NCBI GenBank assembly: GCA_030386875.1
Contig: CM059575.1
Span: 13,540,293-13,604,292 of the forward strand
Origin: Morinoia aosen
Lineage: Eukaryota > Arthropoda > Malacostraca > Amphipoda > Talitridae
DNA: 64,000 nt
Direction of reading: 5' to 3'
A model generated the notes under the pieces. The model ran no database searches. It saw only the letters and a program-made list of their open reading frames with translations, and had not been told where the DNA came from. The position numbers and the translations under genes are program-made. Shown piece after piece: positions 32,064 through 44,301 of the stretch (the first letter of the stretch is position 1; every line of letters starts with the position of its first letter).

Positions 32064-34399
32064 TGTAGCATATCGCTACAAAGCGTAAGAATTATGAATT
32101 TTCCCATTCGCACTTAAATAAAATTAATCATTAGCATTAAAAATCTTACTATAATTGATTATCAATTATTTTCTACTTCTAATTCGTAATCATTGAAGTT
32201 TTTGTGTAAATACATGAGAGATCAAATAATCAATCGACATTTCGAGTTTAAAGCAGCCCGATACGGCAACATCGAAGAGCGTCACTTGAACTGACTCACT
32301 CTTGCTTGTGGCTTTAGCGTGCGAACATCATCTCGTAAGTGCAAGTGAAATTTAGGCTTAGAATAGAAAGAAACCGGGTAAAGTATATGTGCCATGTGTT
32401 TTTTTTCATGTGATTGTGTTAAACGTAAAGAACTGCTCAGTGTCGTGAAGTAGGCATAAACGCTCAAATAGTGTTAAGATTCTTAGACTAGCATGTGTTA
32501 TCTAGAGTGCTAACTCGTTGATATAGAGTGAATATTGCGTGTCATTTCCAAATTCACGTGTTAAAAAAATTCATACTAGATATTCAGCTAACGTCATTGT
32601 TTTTTTTTACTGCAAAACTTATATTGTGTTTGCCAGTATCATATCGAAAATTTCTCACAAACTGACTCGGGAACGCACGCGGCTAAATCGCCGGCGTTCT
32701 TTGTCGATAGTGTGTCTTTGTTGTTTTCAATGGCGAAGCAGATACTGCCGTCTTCCGTCACTACTCCGTGACCATAACTGCACTATAAGCATGTGTTATA
32801 ATAGTATCTTCTTCCTTTTTTTTACAAGGCGTACTTGCAGTAGTTTCTCTTAAATAATGTTCCAACGCGAAATAATAATTTAAGACGTCTCCTAATACTC
32901 TCGTATGTGTACGAATTACGAAGGTTATTCATGTCTATGCTTGCTAAAGTTTTGAGTCGTCTTTTATAGCTCATACTCCTTGAACCTTGCGTTTAATCGC
33001 ACTTATTTCAATTTAAATCATTTCAATAACGATTTAATTTCATTCTGTTCATTCTTGTGACAAAAATACCCACTACCATTTGCCTTTCGCGAGTGCGCAC
33101 AAATTATGCCGGCGGCTTGGCGAATGCCGACGTGTAGAGCCGCCGGGTTATTCGCCGCACTGATCTTCATGTTTCATCTCGCGCACATTTCCTTTCTGTG
33201 CAAGCAAAACGTTTAGTGTTTCCTTCTCTTATTATTGGGTGTTATTCCTTAACATTTATTAATTGCAACTGATATTATCCGTGATTTTTAGTAGGATTTA
33301 TATCAATGAAACCTGAGAATTTTTTCTTTGTTATTTCTTGTACAGTTATAGAGACGTCCTAGAGTACTTAAAGAAGCATTAATTCTCTTTATATGAAATT
33401 CTTAATTGCTGTAATTCTTTTCTTCTGCTTCTTGAACCATGTCTTGTGAAGTCATGTGTTTTGAAATGGTTCCAGGGATTTGATCCCCGATTTTTGCCTT
33501 TAGATAATCACCAATAGTATTACAAAAAAATTCTTAAATTTTCTGCCTGGTATTTAAAGCAGGAGCAGCTGTATAAGAGTTTTCTTAATTGATTCTGTTC
33601 TATTTCCCTACTTTTGGGCTTGACGAAAAGGAGAACTAATGAAATTAACTAGAGTCAAATCTGTAGGAATTCTCGAATTCTGCCGTGTGGGAGTTTTGTT
33701 ATTTTACGATGTGTGGACTGTCAGTGGTGTTCCCTTGGTGTCTCCTTGGACTGTTCATCCAGCTTTTGGACTCCTTGCAGGACCTCAACGTCATCACACA
33801 CACCACTTACAACATTCTCCCTGGGCCGCTTTTGGGACTCGCTACTTGGGTTGGACTTGGCTATGTTCTGGGCCTTTAGCCTTATATATATTCTCTAATT
33901 ACGGGCCTTAATTCTCAACTGCCTAAAAATTACGGGCACAATTGAATTCGCCTCTCATTTGCTGAATTCCGCGTGCCTGGATCTTAATTACGATTCAAAC
34001 GAAGAATCATCATAGCCATCAGGCTCGGCATCTGTGATCAAACTCACCTGCTCCAAAATTAAGCAGGCTTTGCCCACATAAAGAGCAACGCACCGATTGT
34101 TGTGCTTATTTAAAAATTGCCCTCAGTAAATTGAATATTCTGAACACTATTCACTTAAAACCTCGTCCACCGGCCGGAGCGACTGCCTCAGGACTGCGAA
34201 GTATCTTTCAGTCAAGATCTGCAGGATCAAGTCTCGGCGATCCGCAGGATCAAGTCTCGGCGATCCTCCCGGCTCCTTCAAATAAAACCATACACAAAAG
34301 CTGAGTCCAAAGTGCCTTATTATCCCTCTCATAATTTTTCCCAGATGCTTGTCGAGGTTTTGTAAGGACTGGCTATACCCCCTCGGCCAGATCCAAACA
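32064..34399 (+). repeat. 5' LTR of element D (2,336 bp)
   Basis: Unusually long LTR. It carries an AAATAAAACC poly(A)-type signal near 34279 and a 22-bp direct duplication (GCAGGATCAAGTCTCGGCGA) at about 34222-34262. Short frames inside are repeated in the 3' LTR and are not genes. The first 150 bp and the R/U5 part resemble LTRs A1 and A2. Confidence 0.93.
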
Positions 34400-34987
34400 C
34401 TGGTGACCCCAAAGATAAAAATCACTGGTGAAGACCCCAGTTAAAATAACCCCAAAACTTTCTTTAAAACTTCAAAACTATTCAACTCGATAAGTGTTTG
34501 AGAGGTTGTGAGAGAGGTTAATTTTGGTATATCATTGTAGTAATAAATTTCCCATGTCGTAGTTTTTGGGAATTTCTTGGATTTACTGTGTTAATGGTGA
34601 TTCTCTGAGCAGCTCTAACAAAAAGATTTTTTTTCAGCGCTATACTGTCCTTTTTGTCTTACGTGCCTCAGTAGGTAGGGAAAATATTTTTTTTCCTATT
34701 TCCGTGCTTACGTTTATTCTGACGACCGTAAAAATTGGCATTTCCATTCTCTCTTTCCCCCCGTTTTCTTCAACGTTATTGATCGATTGAGTAGGTAGAA
34801 AAATAATTTTTCTCACCTGCTTTATTTTTGTGCCTACGCAAATTGCCGCATACCGCATAATTTTTTTCTCGTTTCCAATTTCATATTTCCTTCCTTCTGT
34901 TTCAACTTTATCTGAATGATTGAGTAGGTAAAGAATTAACGCAAACCCTTGCCCCTTAATTCCAAGTCATAGGCATTGATATCTTAA
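34400..34987 (+). other. Element D primer site and leader
   Basis: CTGGTGACCCC directly follows the LTR. These bases match the tRNA-Trp-type primer site known for CsRn1 elements, though the match fades after about ten bases. The leader has three spaced GAGTAGGTA-type starts (34668, 34789, 34921) separated by T-rich tracts, a degenerate tandem of about 125 bp. Confidence 0.65.
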
Positions 34988-35458
34988 TTGTGCTTCCCCA
35001 AAGATATTGCTAGCATGACTGAATCAGATAATGAACTAAATGCAGCTGCTGCAAATTTTAGCCCCGCAAATACTCAGAATCAATCCGCAGCCACAATAGA
35101 TAAGATGCAGCAAGACATCGCCGAGATAAAGCAAGCTTTACAGAATTGCAATTTAGGTCAGAGTGTGGCTCACGTTCAGCAAGGCCCAGGGAGATTCCAA
35201 AGCCACCAAAATGCCTACGACTATCCTTATGACTATCCCTCCAACTATCATCCTTTTCCTCCTCCTCAACGTTTTGATAGAGGTAGATCTTATGATAGGT
35301 CAAATCAAGACCGTCGCTTTCGGTCGCGCTCTCGTGATGCTAGTAGCAATTTATGCTGGTACCACATGAAATTTGGTGACCAAGCTCGCAAATGTGCCTC
35401 TAGATACTGTCCGCGTTATACCGAAATGACTTCGGGAAACGCGAACAGCGACGCATAG
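34988..35458 (+). CDS. Short Gag of element D with CHCC motif
   Basis: 156 residues. After an acidic N-terminus there is a helix (IDKMQQDIAEIKQALQNC), a Tyr/Pro-rich and Arg/Ser-rich linker, then CWYHMKFGDQARKCASRYC, a C-x2-H-x9-C-x4-C motif. That is the gag zinc-finger type of CsRn1-clade elements. The capsid domain these elements normally have (some 200 residues) is missing. The frame lies one frame off pol and ends just before it, consistent with -1 frameshifting. I infer an internal deletion, so the copy probably depends on Gag from others. Confidence 0.75.
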   Translation: MCFPKDIASMTESDNELNAAAANFSPANTQNQSAATIDKMQQDIAEIKQALQNCNLGQSVAHVQQGPGRFQSHQNAYDYPYDYPSNYHPFPPPQRFDRGRSYDRSNQDRRFRSRSRDASSNLCWYHMKFGDQARKCASRYCPRYTEMTSGNANSDA

Positions 35459-35472
35459 TAGCAAGTACTGCG

Positions 35473-38400
35473 TTGCCGCATTCCCAGACTACTCGCCTCT
35501 TGACCATTCACGATCCCGTCACCAAATACCGATTTTTAATAGACACTGGCTCCAGTGTGTCAATTATCCCAGCCATGGTGAAGGACAAAAACAACCCATT
35601 GTTGGCGACATTACGCGCCGCAAACGGCACGCCAATTCCTTGTTACGGTGAAAGAGTATTAGAGTGCAGTCTGGGATTGAGGCGAAACTTTCTCTTCACC
35701 TTCCCCATAGCGGAAGTCCAAGAGCCTATCATTGGCGCGGATTTCTTAGCGAAGTTCGGCATACTTGTAGATGTTAAAAACCGTAGAATTAGGGACGAGG
35801 AGACACAGATCTCAATTCCCGCTTGTGGCATAACTAGAGCTAATGTCTTGCATTCCTTCTCAATCGCTTTCAAACAGGAGTGCATGTTTGAGCAATTACT
35901 AAAAGATTTTCCTGCATTGACAAATTCTAACTTAGTTTCTACAAAAATGCAGACCAGCACAAAGCACTTCATAGAGACGACGGGACCGCCGGTTTACTCC
36001 CGTGCTAGGCGATTGCCGCCTGACCGATTGGCGTTAGCCAAGAAAGAATTTGCGCGCATGCTCGAAAATGGCATTATCCGCAGTTCCAAAAGTCCTTGGG
36101 CTAGCCCTCTTTTGCTAGTACCCAAGGCTAACGGTGAATTCAGACCGTGCGGGGATTTCCGCAGGTTGAATGCCGTTACTCTACCTGATCGCTACCCTAT
36201 TCCTTACCTTCATGATTTCAGTGCAAATTTAGAGGGAGCACAAATTTTCTCAAAAATTGACTTGCAGCACGCTTTCCATCAAATTCCACTTGAGGAAAGC
36301 GCAATTGAGAAGACCGCGGTAATCTCTCCGTTTGGTCTCTTTGAGTTCCTCAAAATGCCATACGGCTTGAGGAACGCTCCTCAGACGTTCCAAAGGCACA
36401 TGGCTGAAATCTTCTATGACCTCACTTTCGCTTATGTCTATCTAGACGACATCCTAGTGGCATCCACAACCCCGGAGTTGCACAAAGACCACCTTAGGGT
36501 CGTTTTTCAAAGATTGTCCGACAATGGACTCCTCGTAAACCCTGCAAAATGTGAGCTCGGAAAGCCATCACTGATTTACTTAGGTCATGAAATCTCTAGC
36601 CTAGGTCTGAAACCTTTGCCTTCCAAAGTAGAAGTGATCAAAAACTTTCCTCTTCCACAGACCCAGAAGGAACTAAGAAGGTTCCTAGGTTCTGTTAACT
36701 TCTATCATCGTTTCATACGCAACTGTGCCCAAACTTTAGCGCCCTTGTCTGACCTCCTCGAACCGAAACGAAAAGGAAAATCTATTGAGGTAAAATGGAC
36801 AGAAGAAGCGCGCAAAGCTTTTGAGGAAATAAAACACAAGTTAGCTTCCGCGACGGAATTATCCTACCCTATTGCTAATGCTGATTTTAGTCTAGTAGTG
36901 GAAGCTTCCAGTACTGCTGTAGGTGCTGTTTTGCAACAACAAGTAGGGACTAACATCTCTCCTCTTGCTTTCTTTTCCAAAAAGCTGTCGCCCACTGAGC
37001 GTGCTTATAGCGCGTTCGGTAGGGAACTTCTTGCTATCTACTTGTCTGTGAGACACTTTCGCTATGCTCTAGAGGCAAGGGAGTTTGTGATCTACACAGA
37101 TCACAAACCTCTGACCTCAGCGATCAGGATGCCCTCTGAAAGACATTCCCCAAGAGAAGCTCGACATTTGTCGTTCATAAGCCAGTTTACCACTGACATC
37201 CGTTTCATAAAAGGGTTGGACAATACTGTCGCTGATTGTCTATCACGCATAAATACTGTCCAAACCAGTGGTGAAATCACTTTCGGCAACATTGAGAGCG
37301 CGCAGAAGGAGGATCCTGAACTTCAGGACCTTCTCAAACCTTCTAACACTTCCTCTCTGAAATTAAGCTTGGTTGACGGCGTGTACCGTGATGCCGAACG
37401 ACTTTCTCGTTTGTATCTTCCCGCGACTCTCCGCAGAGTAGCTATTCTCCACTATCATTCCTTCTCTCACCCAGGTATTAACCGTACATTGCGTTTGATT
37501 TCTGATCGTTACGTCTGGCCAGCGATGCGTAAGGAGGTCAAGCAAAGTGTGCAAAATTGCCATGCGTGTCAGAGTAGTAAAGTGGTGAAACACAATCGTG
37601 CGGCGCTGCAGAGTGTTGCATTCACAGGTCACAAGTTCGACTCTGTACACCTAGATTTGGTGGGCCCTTTGCCTTTATCGCGCGGTTATTCTTATTTGTT
37701 GACCATCATCGATAGGTTCACACGTTGGGTTGAGGCTGTCCCCCTTCCTGATACCCAAACTGAGACTGTAGCGCGCGCTTTCATGTCCAACTGGATCTCT
37801 AGATTTGGGGTTCCCTTAAGGGTCACACATGACCGGGGATCACAATTCACCTCCAAATTTTGGAGTGAGCTTAGCACTGCTTTAGGGTGTGATAACGTAA
37901 ACACCTCTGCTTATCATCCACAGTCAAATGGACTTATTGAGAGAGTCCACAGAGATTTAAAGTCGGCATTACGTTGCCTAAACTGCAGCAATGATTGGAC
38001 GGACAGACTTCCGGTTGTATTGTTGAGCATCCGCAATCTGTACAGACAAGATCAGCAGTGCACAGCAGCAGAGATGCTCTATGGTCAAACACTTCGTCTC
38101 CCCGGCGACATTGTTGACCCAAAACCTTTGCCCGAATTTTCATCCGCTGACCGTTCCGCATATGTAACCTGTCTTAAAGACTCCATGCGTCAGATCAAGT
38201 ATGTTGCCCCGCGAATGCCTCAGACTGAGGACAAACTGGATCCTGCCTTGCATGACTGCACACATGTGTACGTCCGAAACGACGCCATCAAACCTACACT
38301 CACGCGTCCTTATGATGGCCCATTCAAAATACTCAAACGCACGCCCAAATACTTCATCCTTGAAAGATCGGGTTCACGCGACCCTGTGAGCATTGATCGA

Positions 38401-38796
38401 TTAAAAGTCGCGTACACTTCCGATCATAGTGTAACTTCTAACTCATCCTTCTCTCCACAGAAATCTCCTTCCACTGAGACTCGATCATATCTACCATCTC
38501 AGCTTCCTCAGTTGGCTGCATTATTGCCTAGTCAACTTGAGTGTAATCCTTTCTATGTGCCTGTACATTCAAACCCTACCTCTAACCCTGTCGTAGATTC
38601 TAATTCTAGCCCTCTTACTGAAACAGCGACAAGTCTGGATAGACCAGACGAGCCCGCTGCAGTAACTCGTGTTCCTAGAACTCTTGCCGATCTAAATTTG
38701 CAGACCCGTTTGGTGAAACTTCCCCGCTCAGTAACATTTTCCACCTGCCGAACCCGGCAGGGTCGCGTAGTTAGACCTCCTTCCCGCTACAAATGA
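35473..38796 (+). CDS. Intact Pol polyprotein of element D
   Basis: 1,107 residues without a stop. Protease: FLIDTGSSVSII (Asp near residue 24) and IIGADFL. RT: SKIDLQHAFHQIP (near 260), MPYGLRNAPQTFQ, and YVYLDDILVA (YLDD near 323-326). RNase H: LVVEASSTAVGAVL, with Glu where the first catalytic Asp is usual, and YTDHKPLT. Integrase: HSFSHPGINRT...CHACQ zinc region, HLDLVGPL, THDRGSQFTS and HPQSNGLIERVH. A Ser/Pro-rich tail of about 150 residues follows. The frame opens at a TTG, so the true start is probably by frameshift from gag. Codons and motifs show a recently active element. Confidence 0.93.
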   Translation: MPHSQTTRLLTIHDPVTKYRFLIDTGSSVSIIPAMVKDKNNPLLATLRAANGTPIPCYGERVLECSLGLRRNFLFTFPIAEVQEPIIGADFLAKFGILVDVKNRRIRDEETQISIPACGITRANVLHSFSIAFKQECMFEQLLKDFPALTNSNLVSTKMQTSTKHFIETTGPPVYSRARRLPPDRLALAKKEFARMLENGIIRSSKSPWASPLLLVPKANGEFRPCGDFRRLNAVTLPDRYPIPYLHDFSANLEGAQIFSKIDLQHAFHQIPLEESAIEKTAVISPFGLFEFLKMPYGLRNAPQTFQRHMAEIFYDLTFAYVYLDDILVASTTPELHKDHLRVVFQRLSDNGLLVNPAKCELGKPSLIYLGHEISSLGLKPLPSKVEVIKNFPLPQTQKELRRFLGSVNFYHRFIRNCAQTLAPLSDLLEPKRKGKSIEVKWTEEARKAFEEIKHKLASATELSYPIANADFSLVVEASSTAVGAVLQQQVGTNISPLAFFSKKLSPTERAYSAFGRELLAIYLSVRHFRYALEAREFVIYTDHKPLTSAIRMPSERHSPREARHLSFISQFTTDIRFIKGLDNTVADCLSRINTVQTSGEITFGNIESAQKEDPELQDLLKPSNTSSLKLSLVDGVYRDAERLSRLYLPATLRRVAILHYHSFSHPGINRTLRLISDRYVWPAMRKEVKQSVQNCHACQSSKVVKHNRAALQSVAFTGHKFDSVHLDLVGPLPLSRGYSYLLTIIDRFTRWVEAVPLPDTQTETVARAFMSNWISRFGVPLRVTHDRGSQFTSKFWSELSTALGCDNVNTSAYHPQSNGLIERVHRDLKSALRCLNCSNDWTDRLPVVLLSIRNLYRQDQQCTAAEMLYGQTLRLPGDIVDPKPLPEFSSADRSAYVTCLKDSMRQIKYVAPRMPQTEDKLDPALHDCTHVYVRNDAIKPTLTRPYDGPFKILKRTPKYFILERSGSRDPVSIDRLKVAYTSDHSVTSNSSFSPQKSPSTETRSYLPSQLPQLAALLPSQLECNPFYVPVHSNPTSNPVVDSNSSPLTETATSLDRPDEPAAVTRVPRTLADLNLQTRLVKLPRSVTFSTCRTRQGRVVRPPSRYK

Positions 38797-38837
38797 TTGC
38801 AGCGGGTGGACCTTTCGGTCTGCGCCTTGAAGGGTAA
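38797..38837 (+). other. Element D 3' untranslated joint
   Basis: Short G-rich stretch (CTTGAAGGGTAA) leading into the 3' LTR. It is probably the polypurine-tract region. Confidence 0.5.
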
Positions 38838-40604
38838 TGTAGCATATCGCTACAAAGCGTAAGAATTATGAATTTTCCCATTCGCACTTAAATAAAATTA
38901 ATCATTAGCATTAAAAATCTTTCTATAATTTATTATCAATTATTTTCTACTTCTAATTCGTAATCATTGAAGTTTTTGTGTAAATACATGAGAGATCAAA
39001 TAATCAATCGACATTTCGAGTTTAAAGCAGCCCGATACGGCAACATCGAAGAGCGTCACTTGAACTGACTCACTCTTGCTTGTGGCTTTAGCGTGCGAAC
39101 ATCATCTCGTAAGTGCAAGTGAAATTTAGGCTTAGAATAGAAAGAAACCGGGTAAAGTATATGTGCCATGTGTTTTTTTTCATGTGATTGTGTTAAACGT
39201 AAAGAACTGCTCAGTGTCGTGAAGTAGGCATAAACGCTCAAATAGTGTTAAGATTCTTAGACTAGCATGTGTTATCTAGAGTGCTAACTCGTTGATATAG
39301 AGTGAATATTGCGTGTCATTTCCAAATTCACGTGTTAAAAAAATTCATACTAGATATTCAGCTAACGTCATTGTTTTTTTTTACTGCAAAACTTATATTG
39401 TGTTTGCCAGTATCATATCGAAAATTTCTCACAAACTGACTCGGGAACGCACGCGGCTAAATCGCCGGCGTTCTTTGTCGATAGTGTGTCTTTGTTGTTT
39501 TCAATGGCGAAGCAGATACTGCCGTCTTCCGTCACTACTCCGTGACCATAACTGCACTATAAGCATGTGTTTTAATAGTATCTTCTTCCTTTTTTTTACA
39601 AGGCGTACTTGCAGTAGTTTCTCTTAAATAATGTTCCAACGCGAAATAATAATTTAAGACGTCTCCTAATACTCTCGTATGTGTACGAATTACGAAGGTT
39701 ATTCATGTCTATGCTTGCTAAAGTTTTGAGTCGTCTTTTATAGCTCATACTCCTTGAACCTTGCGTTTAATCGCACTTATTTCAATTTAAATCATTACAA
39801 TAACGATTTAATTTCATTCTGTTCATTCTTGTGACAAAAATACCCACTACCATTTGCCTTTCGCGAGTGCGCACAAATTATGCCGGCGGCTTGGCGAATG
39901 CCGACGTGTAGAGCCGCCGGGTTATTCGCCGCACTGATCTTCATGTTTCATCTCGCGCACATTTCCTTTCTGTGCAAGCAAAACGTTTAGTGTTTCCTTT
40001 TCTTATTATTGGGTGTTATTCCTTACCATTTATTAATTGCAACTGATATTATCCGTGATTTTTAGTAGGATTTATATCAATGAAACCTGAGAATTTTTTC
40101 TTTGTTATTTCTTGTACAGTTATAGAGACGTCCTAGAGTACTTAAAGAAGCATTAATTCTCTTTATATGAAATTCTTAATTGCTGTAATTCTTTTCTTCT
40201 GCTTCTTGAACCATAACTTGTGAAGTCATGTGTTTTGAAATGGTTCCAGGGATTTGATCCCCGATTTTTGCCTTTAGATAATCACCAATAGTATTACAAA
40301 AAAATTCTTAAATTTTCTGCCTGGTATTTAAAGCAGGAGCAGCTGTATAAGAGTTTTCTTAATTGATTCTGTTCTATTTCCCTACTTTTGGGCTTGACGA
40401 AAAGGAGAACTAATGAAATTAACTAGAGTCAAATCTGTAGGAATTCTCGAATTCTGCCGTGTGGGAGTTTTATTATTTTACGATGTGTGGACTGTCAGTG
40501 GTGTTCCCTTGGTGTCTCCTTGGACTGTTCATCCAGCTTTTGGACTCCTTGCAGGACCTCAACGTCATCACACACACCACTTACAACCAGGGTTGCGGAG
40601 TCGG

Positions 40605-40845
40605 AGTCGGAGTCGGGAGTCGGAGTCGCCGGAGTCGGATGTTTTAGGGTGGAGTCGGAGTCGGAGTCGGAGTCGCTTCTCTGAAGTGTGGTGGAGTCGG
40701 AGTCGGAGTCGGAGTCGCTACTCTGAAGTGTGATGGAGTCGGAGTCGGAGTCGGAGTCGCTTTTCCGAATGTGGTGGAGTCGGAGTCGGAGTCGGAGTCG
40801 TTCATTCGGATGTGGAAGAGTCGTGGTTGGAGTCGCTATTTTTTG
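40605..40845 (+). repeat. Left subterminal GGAGTC repeats of the hAT-like element
   Basis: About four units of roughly 42 bp, each with three to four GGAGTC hexamers plus a spacer (GCTACTCTGAAGTGTGATG). Open frames through them encode only Arg-Ser or Ser-Glu repeats and are artefacts. Confidence 0.9.
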
Positions 40846-42434
40846 GTGTCTTCGATTCTAATTTTTGCTAAAAATTATTTATAAGTCTTTAAAACTAGAA
40901 GTAAACCAAAACAGAGTTAGAATGCTTTGCTGAAAAGTCTAAAAAATACGCAATGTTTTCGTTGATTGTTTTGTTCTAAGTTTGGAACAGCGTATTTATT
41001 CCTATCACCTAATACCGTCATATGTTATCTAGTCATTGAGGGTTTGCACAGATATATATGAGAAACCTACGAGTGCGAAATATAATTTTTATACCCAGCA
41101 TTAATGTATATTTTGTAGTTAAAAGCAGGAATTAGTAATTGAAAGCATCGCAAATTCATTCTGTATATTTCTGTTTTGCTCATTTTTCCTTCAATTATTA
41201 CATAGGAACTGGAAAATAGTAGTAAATGTGTTGCAAGTTACTTGCAGAACATTTCAGCTGATGCAATACATTGTACTCACATAAAGAGTGGTAACTCTGT
41301 ATACTCAAAATGATGCATTGATTGATAATGATCATAAACATTTCTATTCTTTTGGGTATGATTCATTGCCAATGAGTAGTCTTTGCCGAAACCTGAAGCT
41401 ATGGTCTAGTGCACAAAGACTTCTAGTTTTCAAGTCATGTTATCAAAATTGATATGGCTTCCGTGTTTTTAAGTCAAGTTAACATGTATTAATAATAAAA
41501 ATTTCTTCTCATTTCTCAAGTTATTCCTTGAATGTAATTTGGTTCTTTCAGAGTTATATTGTTTTTCACTATATCATCATCATGTTTAATTTTTATCTTC
41601 GTATCACTCCCCAGTTTCTAAGCCAGTATACGCTGAAATGCAGAATTTTATAATTATGTTGATACATTTTAAAAAACTGAAATAGGATTTGTTTTGTAGC
41701 ATTATGTAATTAATTACTTCTTGTTAAGGAAGATTTGGAAATGTTGTAAGGTTATCTATATCGGCATTGAGACACTTAAAAAAATAAAAATACGATGTAA
41801 ACGAGCTGCAATGAAAATAATTACACACACCAGCAAAAACTTCACTTACAGTCACACACACATTGTAACTGAAAACAATGCACTATCTCAGCTGCAATGG
41901 TTTTTGCATTTATGCGATAGTACAAATTCTCTTGCTGGAAACGTTTCAAATTGCTCCAAAAAACACGAAATGAGAAGAACCTGGGCGTTTATTAAAATAA
42001 CAAAGTGTCCAATACAAAGTAAAAAGTTAGACGAAAATAAGAGATAGTATCATAATACAAGCAAAGAAGCTAGAAGTGACTTTTATTCGTAAAAAAAAAC
42101 TTTCCGAAAACGTCAGGCCCCTGCAATGAAAGCAGAACAACTTTTGCTTATTATAGCCGAAATGTAACAGTGTTGAGCAATAATATGACACTTTTTCTGC
42201 ATTGTTACCCTGCATAGTGTAGATACAAAGAAGAAAAGGCAGTGTGCAAATCTTACCTACCTTATCTACACGTATATCATAATTTTGGGGATTTGAAGCA
42301 TAGTCATTGAATTAACTACTATAATTTCACTGAATTAGTGCATACTTAGCAATAAAAAACTGTTGATGCATATCTATGCTTCTCAGTGTAGACAATGCCT
42401 ACATAACCTACTCAGAAAACACTTGTCAGTAATA
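40846..42434. other. AT-rich interior of the hAT-like element
   Basis: No transposase frame, RNA or further repeat recognised. The longest frame (41721-42047) has no domain I can name. Confidence 0.4.
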
Positions 42435-42436
42435 TA

Positions 42437-43062
42437 CAGGGTGTTTCAGATTCAGAATAAGAGGCAAAAAATTGCACACCAAGTAGAAGATATCCAAATA
42501 AAACCTTTTTCTTCTATAAAACTTTCCGAAGAAAAAGACATTGAGATATTAGCAGTTTATTGTTTTAAAGGGTGAAATTTAATGAATAAACTACTCGCAA
42601 TATTTATTTTGAATTTACGTTGATCGGGCGAAATGTGCTAGTTGCAAGACCTCCTAGATCTCCTGACATGACTCCACTCGATTTCAATTTTTGGGGACAC
42701 GTGAAGAGCCTTGTTTATGCTACACCCATTGGGTCTGAGGAAGATCTTGTGGCCAGAATTGCAGTGGCTGCAGGTGAGATACCCTAATGTCAGACGTGTT
42801 TCCTAATCTTCGGCAGCCGTTAAGGCTAACATTCGAAAAGTGCATGGATGTAGGTGGAACACATTTTGAACAATTTTTGTAAAGTAAATTCAGAATCAAT
42901 ACCGCGAGTAATTGTGTCATTAAATTTAACCTTAAAAACAATAAACACCTAATGCCTCCCAACCCCGATTTTTCGGGTGAAAATTTCATAGGACAAAAAG
43001 TGTTTATTTGGCCATTTTCTACTTGATGTGCAATTTTGTACCTCGTTTTCTGAAACACTCAG
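42437..43062 (+). mobile_element. Tc1/mariner-type remnant, internally deleted
   Basis: TA-flanked ends share the inverted sequence CAGGGTGTTTCAGA / CTGAGTGTTTCAGA, followed by AAATTGCACACCAAGTAGAA / AAATTGCACATCAAGTAGAA. Plus-strand translation of about 42640-42720 shows the transposase end motif RPPRSPDMTPLDFNFWGHVK, which includes the third catalytic Asp (PDMTPLDF). The rest of the transposase is missing or shifted, so it is dead. Confidence 0.85.
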
Positions 43063-43240
43063 TATACATAATTGTGTACACGACTCGTCAAATGACGGGA
43101 TTCGATATTGTCTGTATAGAAATCTTCCAGATGTGGACCATAAAGAAATATTTTCATCCTAATAGCACCCGCGATTAAAATATTCTAATACTTGTGCACT
43201 GGTGAAACTTGCATCACAGATACAGTAGTTAAGTATCTCT

Positions 43241-44299
43241 AGGAGCGTGAAAGGGAGACAGATCAACCAACAAAGACGAACAGCCAATTTTGTTTGTTCA
43301 ATGAAATTTCCTGTTGAATATTTTCCGTATTTCTGATGGCGGCTTTGTGGAAGAAAAAGTTTTCTTCAGTTGGCCTCTCTTAGTTCACAGACAAGAATTT
43401 GAAACTGATGAAATAAGATCTTTTTGTTCGTTGTTTTTTGTTTTGCAGCTGCATGTTTTTTTCCGTTTTTTGTGTTTAAATTTAACTTTCTATAAATAAG
43501 CATGTTTGCGCTTCTAGCAGACTGCATTAACCTTAAATCACTGTAATTAACATTACTCGAGACGCTTTGGCGTTCACTCATTAAATTATCTTTGAGCTTG
43601 CTCTGCTTGGGCAGCATGTCGTCCTTTTAATAGAAGTGGGTCTGGTACCTCTAACTTATTTCTATTGCGTAAAAAGCAGTCTCTTTCTGCGACTTGAACT
43701 CCTCGACCCGGCTTTTGCAGCCTCTTGAATAGGCACTTACTATTCAAGGTAATTAATTGTCAATTAATTGTTAACATCTTAGTGCTATATGTAATCTTAC
43801 AATAAGATACGATATTCACCTAGTCGGCGACCGGACATCTTAATACTCTGTATCTCTCTACTCAGAACGCCTCTAAAATTTCCTACCGGAGTACCGTGCT
43901 GATGACCGGCCGCGTCCATTGGGTGTCTTCTATTTTTAGCGAGTATCGTTTTAAAAACTAACCTTACGTTAAAGAAGATTTCCGGTCTTCATTTTAAAGG
44001 AATTCAATAATAAAAATTTCACAGAGGACGCTCCTGTGCGTACTGTTGGAATCCTCAAGATCCGCCTAACTTGGGTACGGTTTCTCTTTTTGCGCATCTC
44101 GGGAAACGACTTGCTGTTGTTCCCTTGAAGTTCTTCTGTATTTGCAATAAATGTTCGACCAATTGCTCTTAAGTTTTAAATCCTAAAACTTCATTGTATT
44201 AACATAGGAGAGATTACGCTTACAAAATAGCTAAACCTATTTATTAATTTGTTCAAAGGAGACACTTGACCATTTATTGTATAAGAACAATCAATACTA
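43241..44299. other. Unassigned interior sequence
   Basis: AT-rich, with no gene or repeat recognised apart from the arms listed. A minus frame at 43366-43617 shows no domain. Confidence 0.35.
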
Positions 44300-44301
44300 T
44301 A

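Noticed and set aside
32539-32853. A 104-residue frame found twice (also 39313-39627)
   Set aside because: It is duplicated only because it lies in both LTRs of element D. No domain, no start context or codon signal.
40594-40740. Frames of Arg-Ser or Glu-Ser repeats in the GGAGTC blocks (also 47268-47706)
   Set aside because: They are readings of hexanucleotide repeats in several frames and cross the hAT/LTR borders, so they are not genes.
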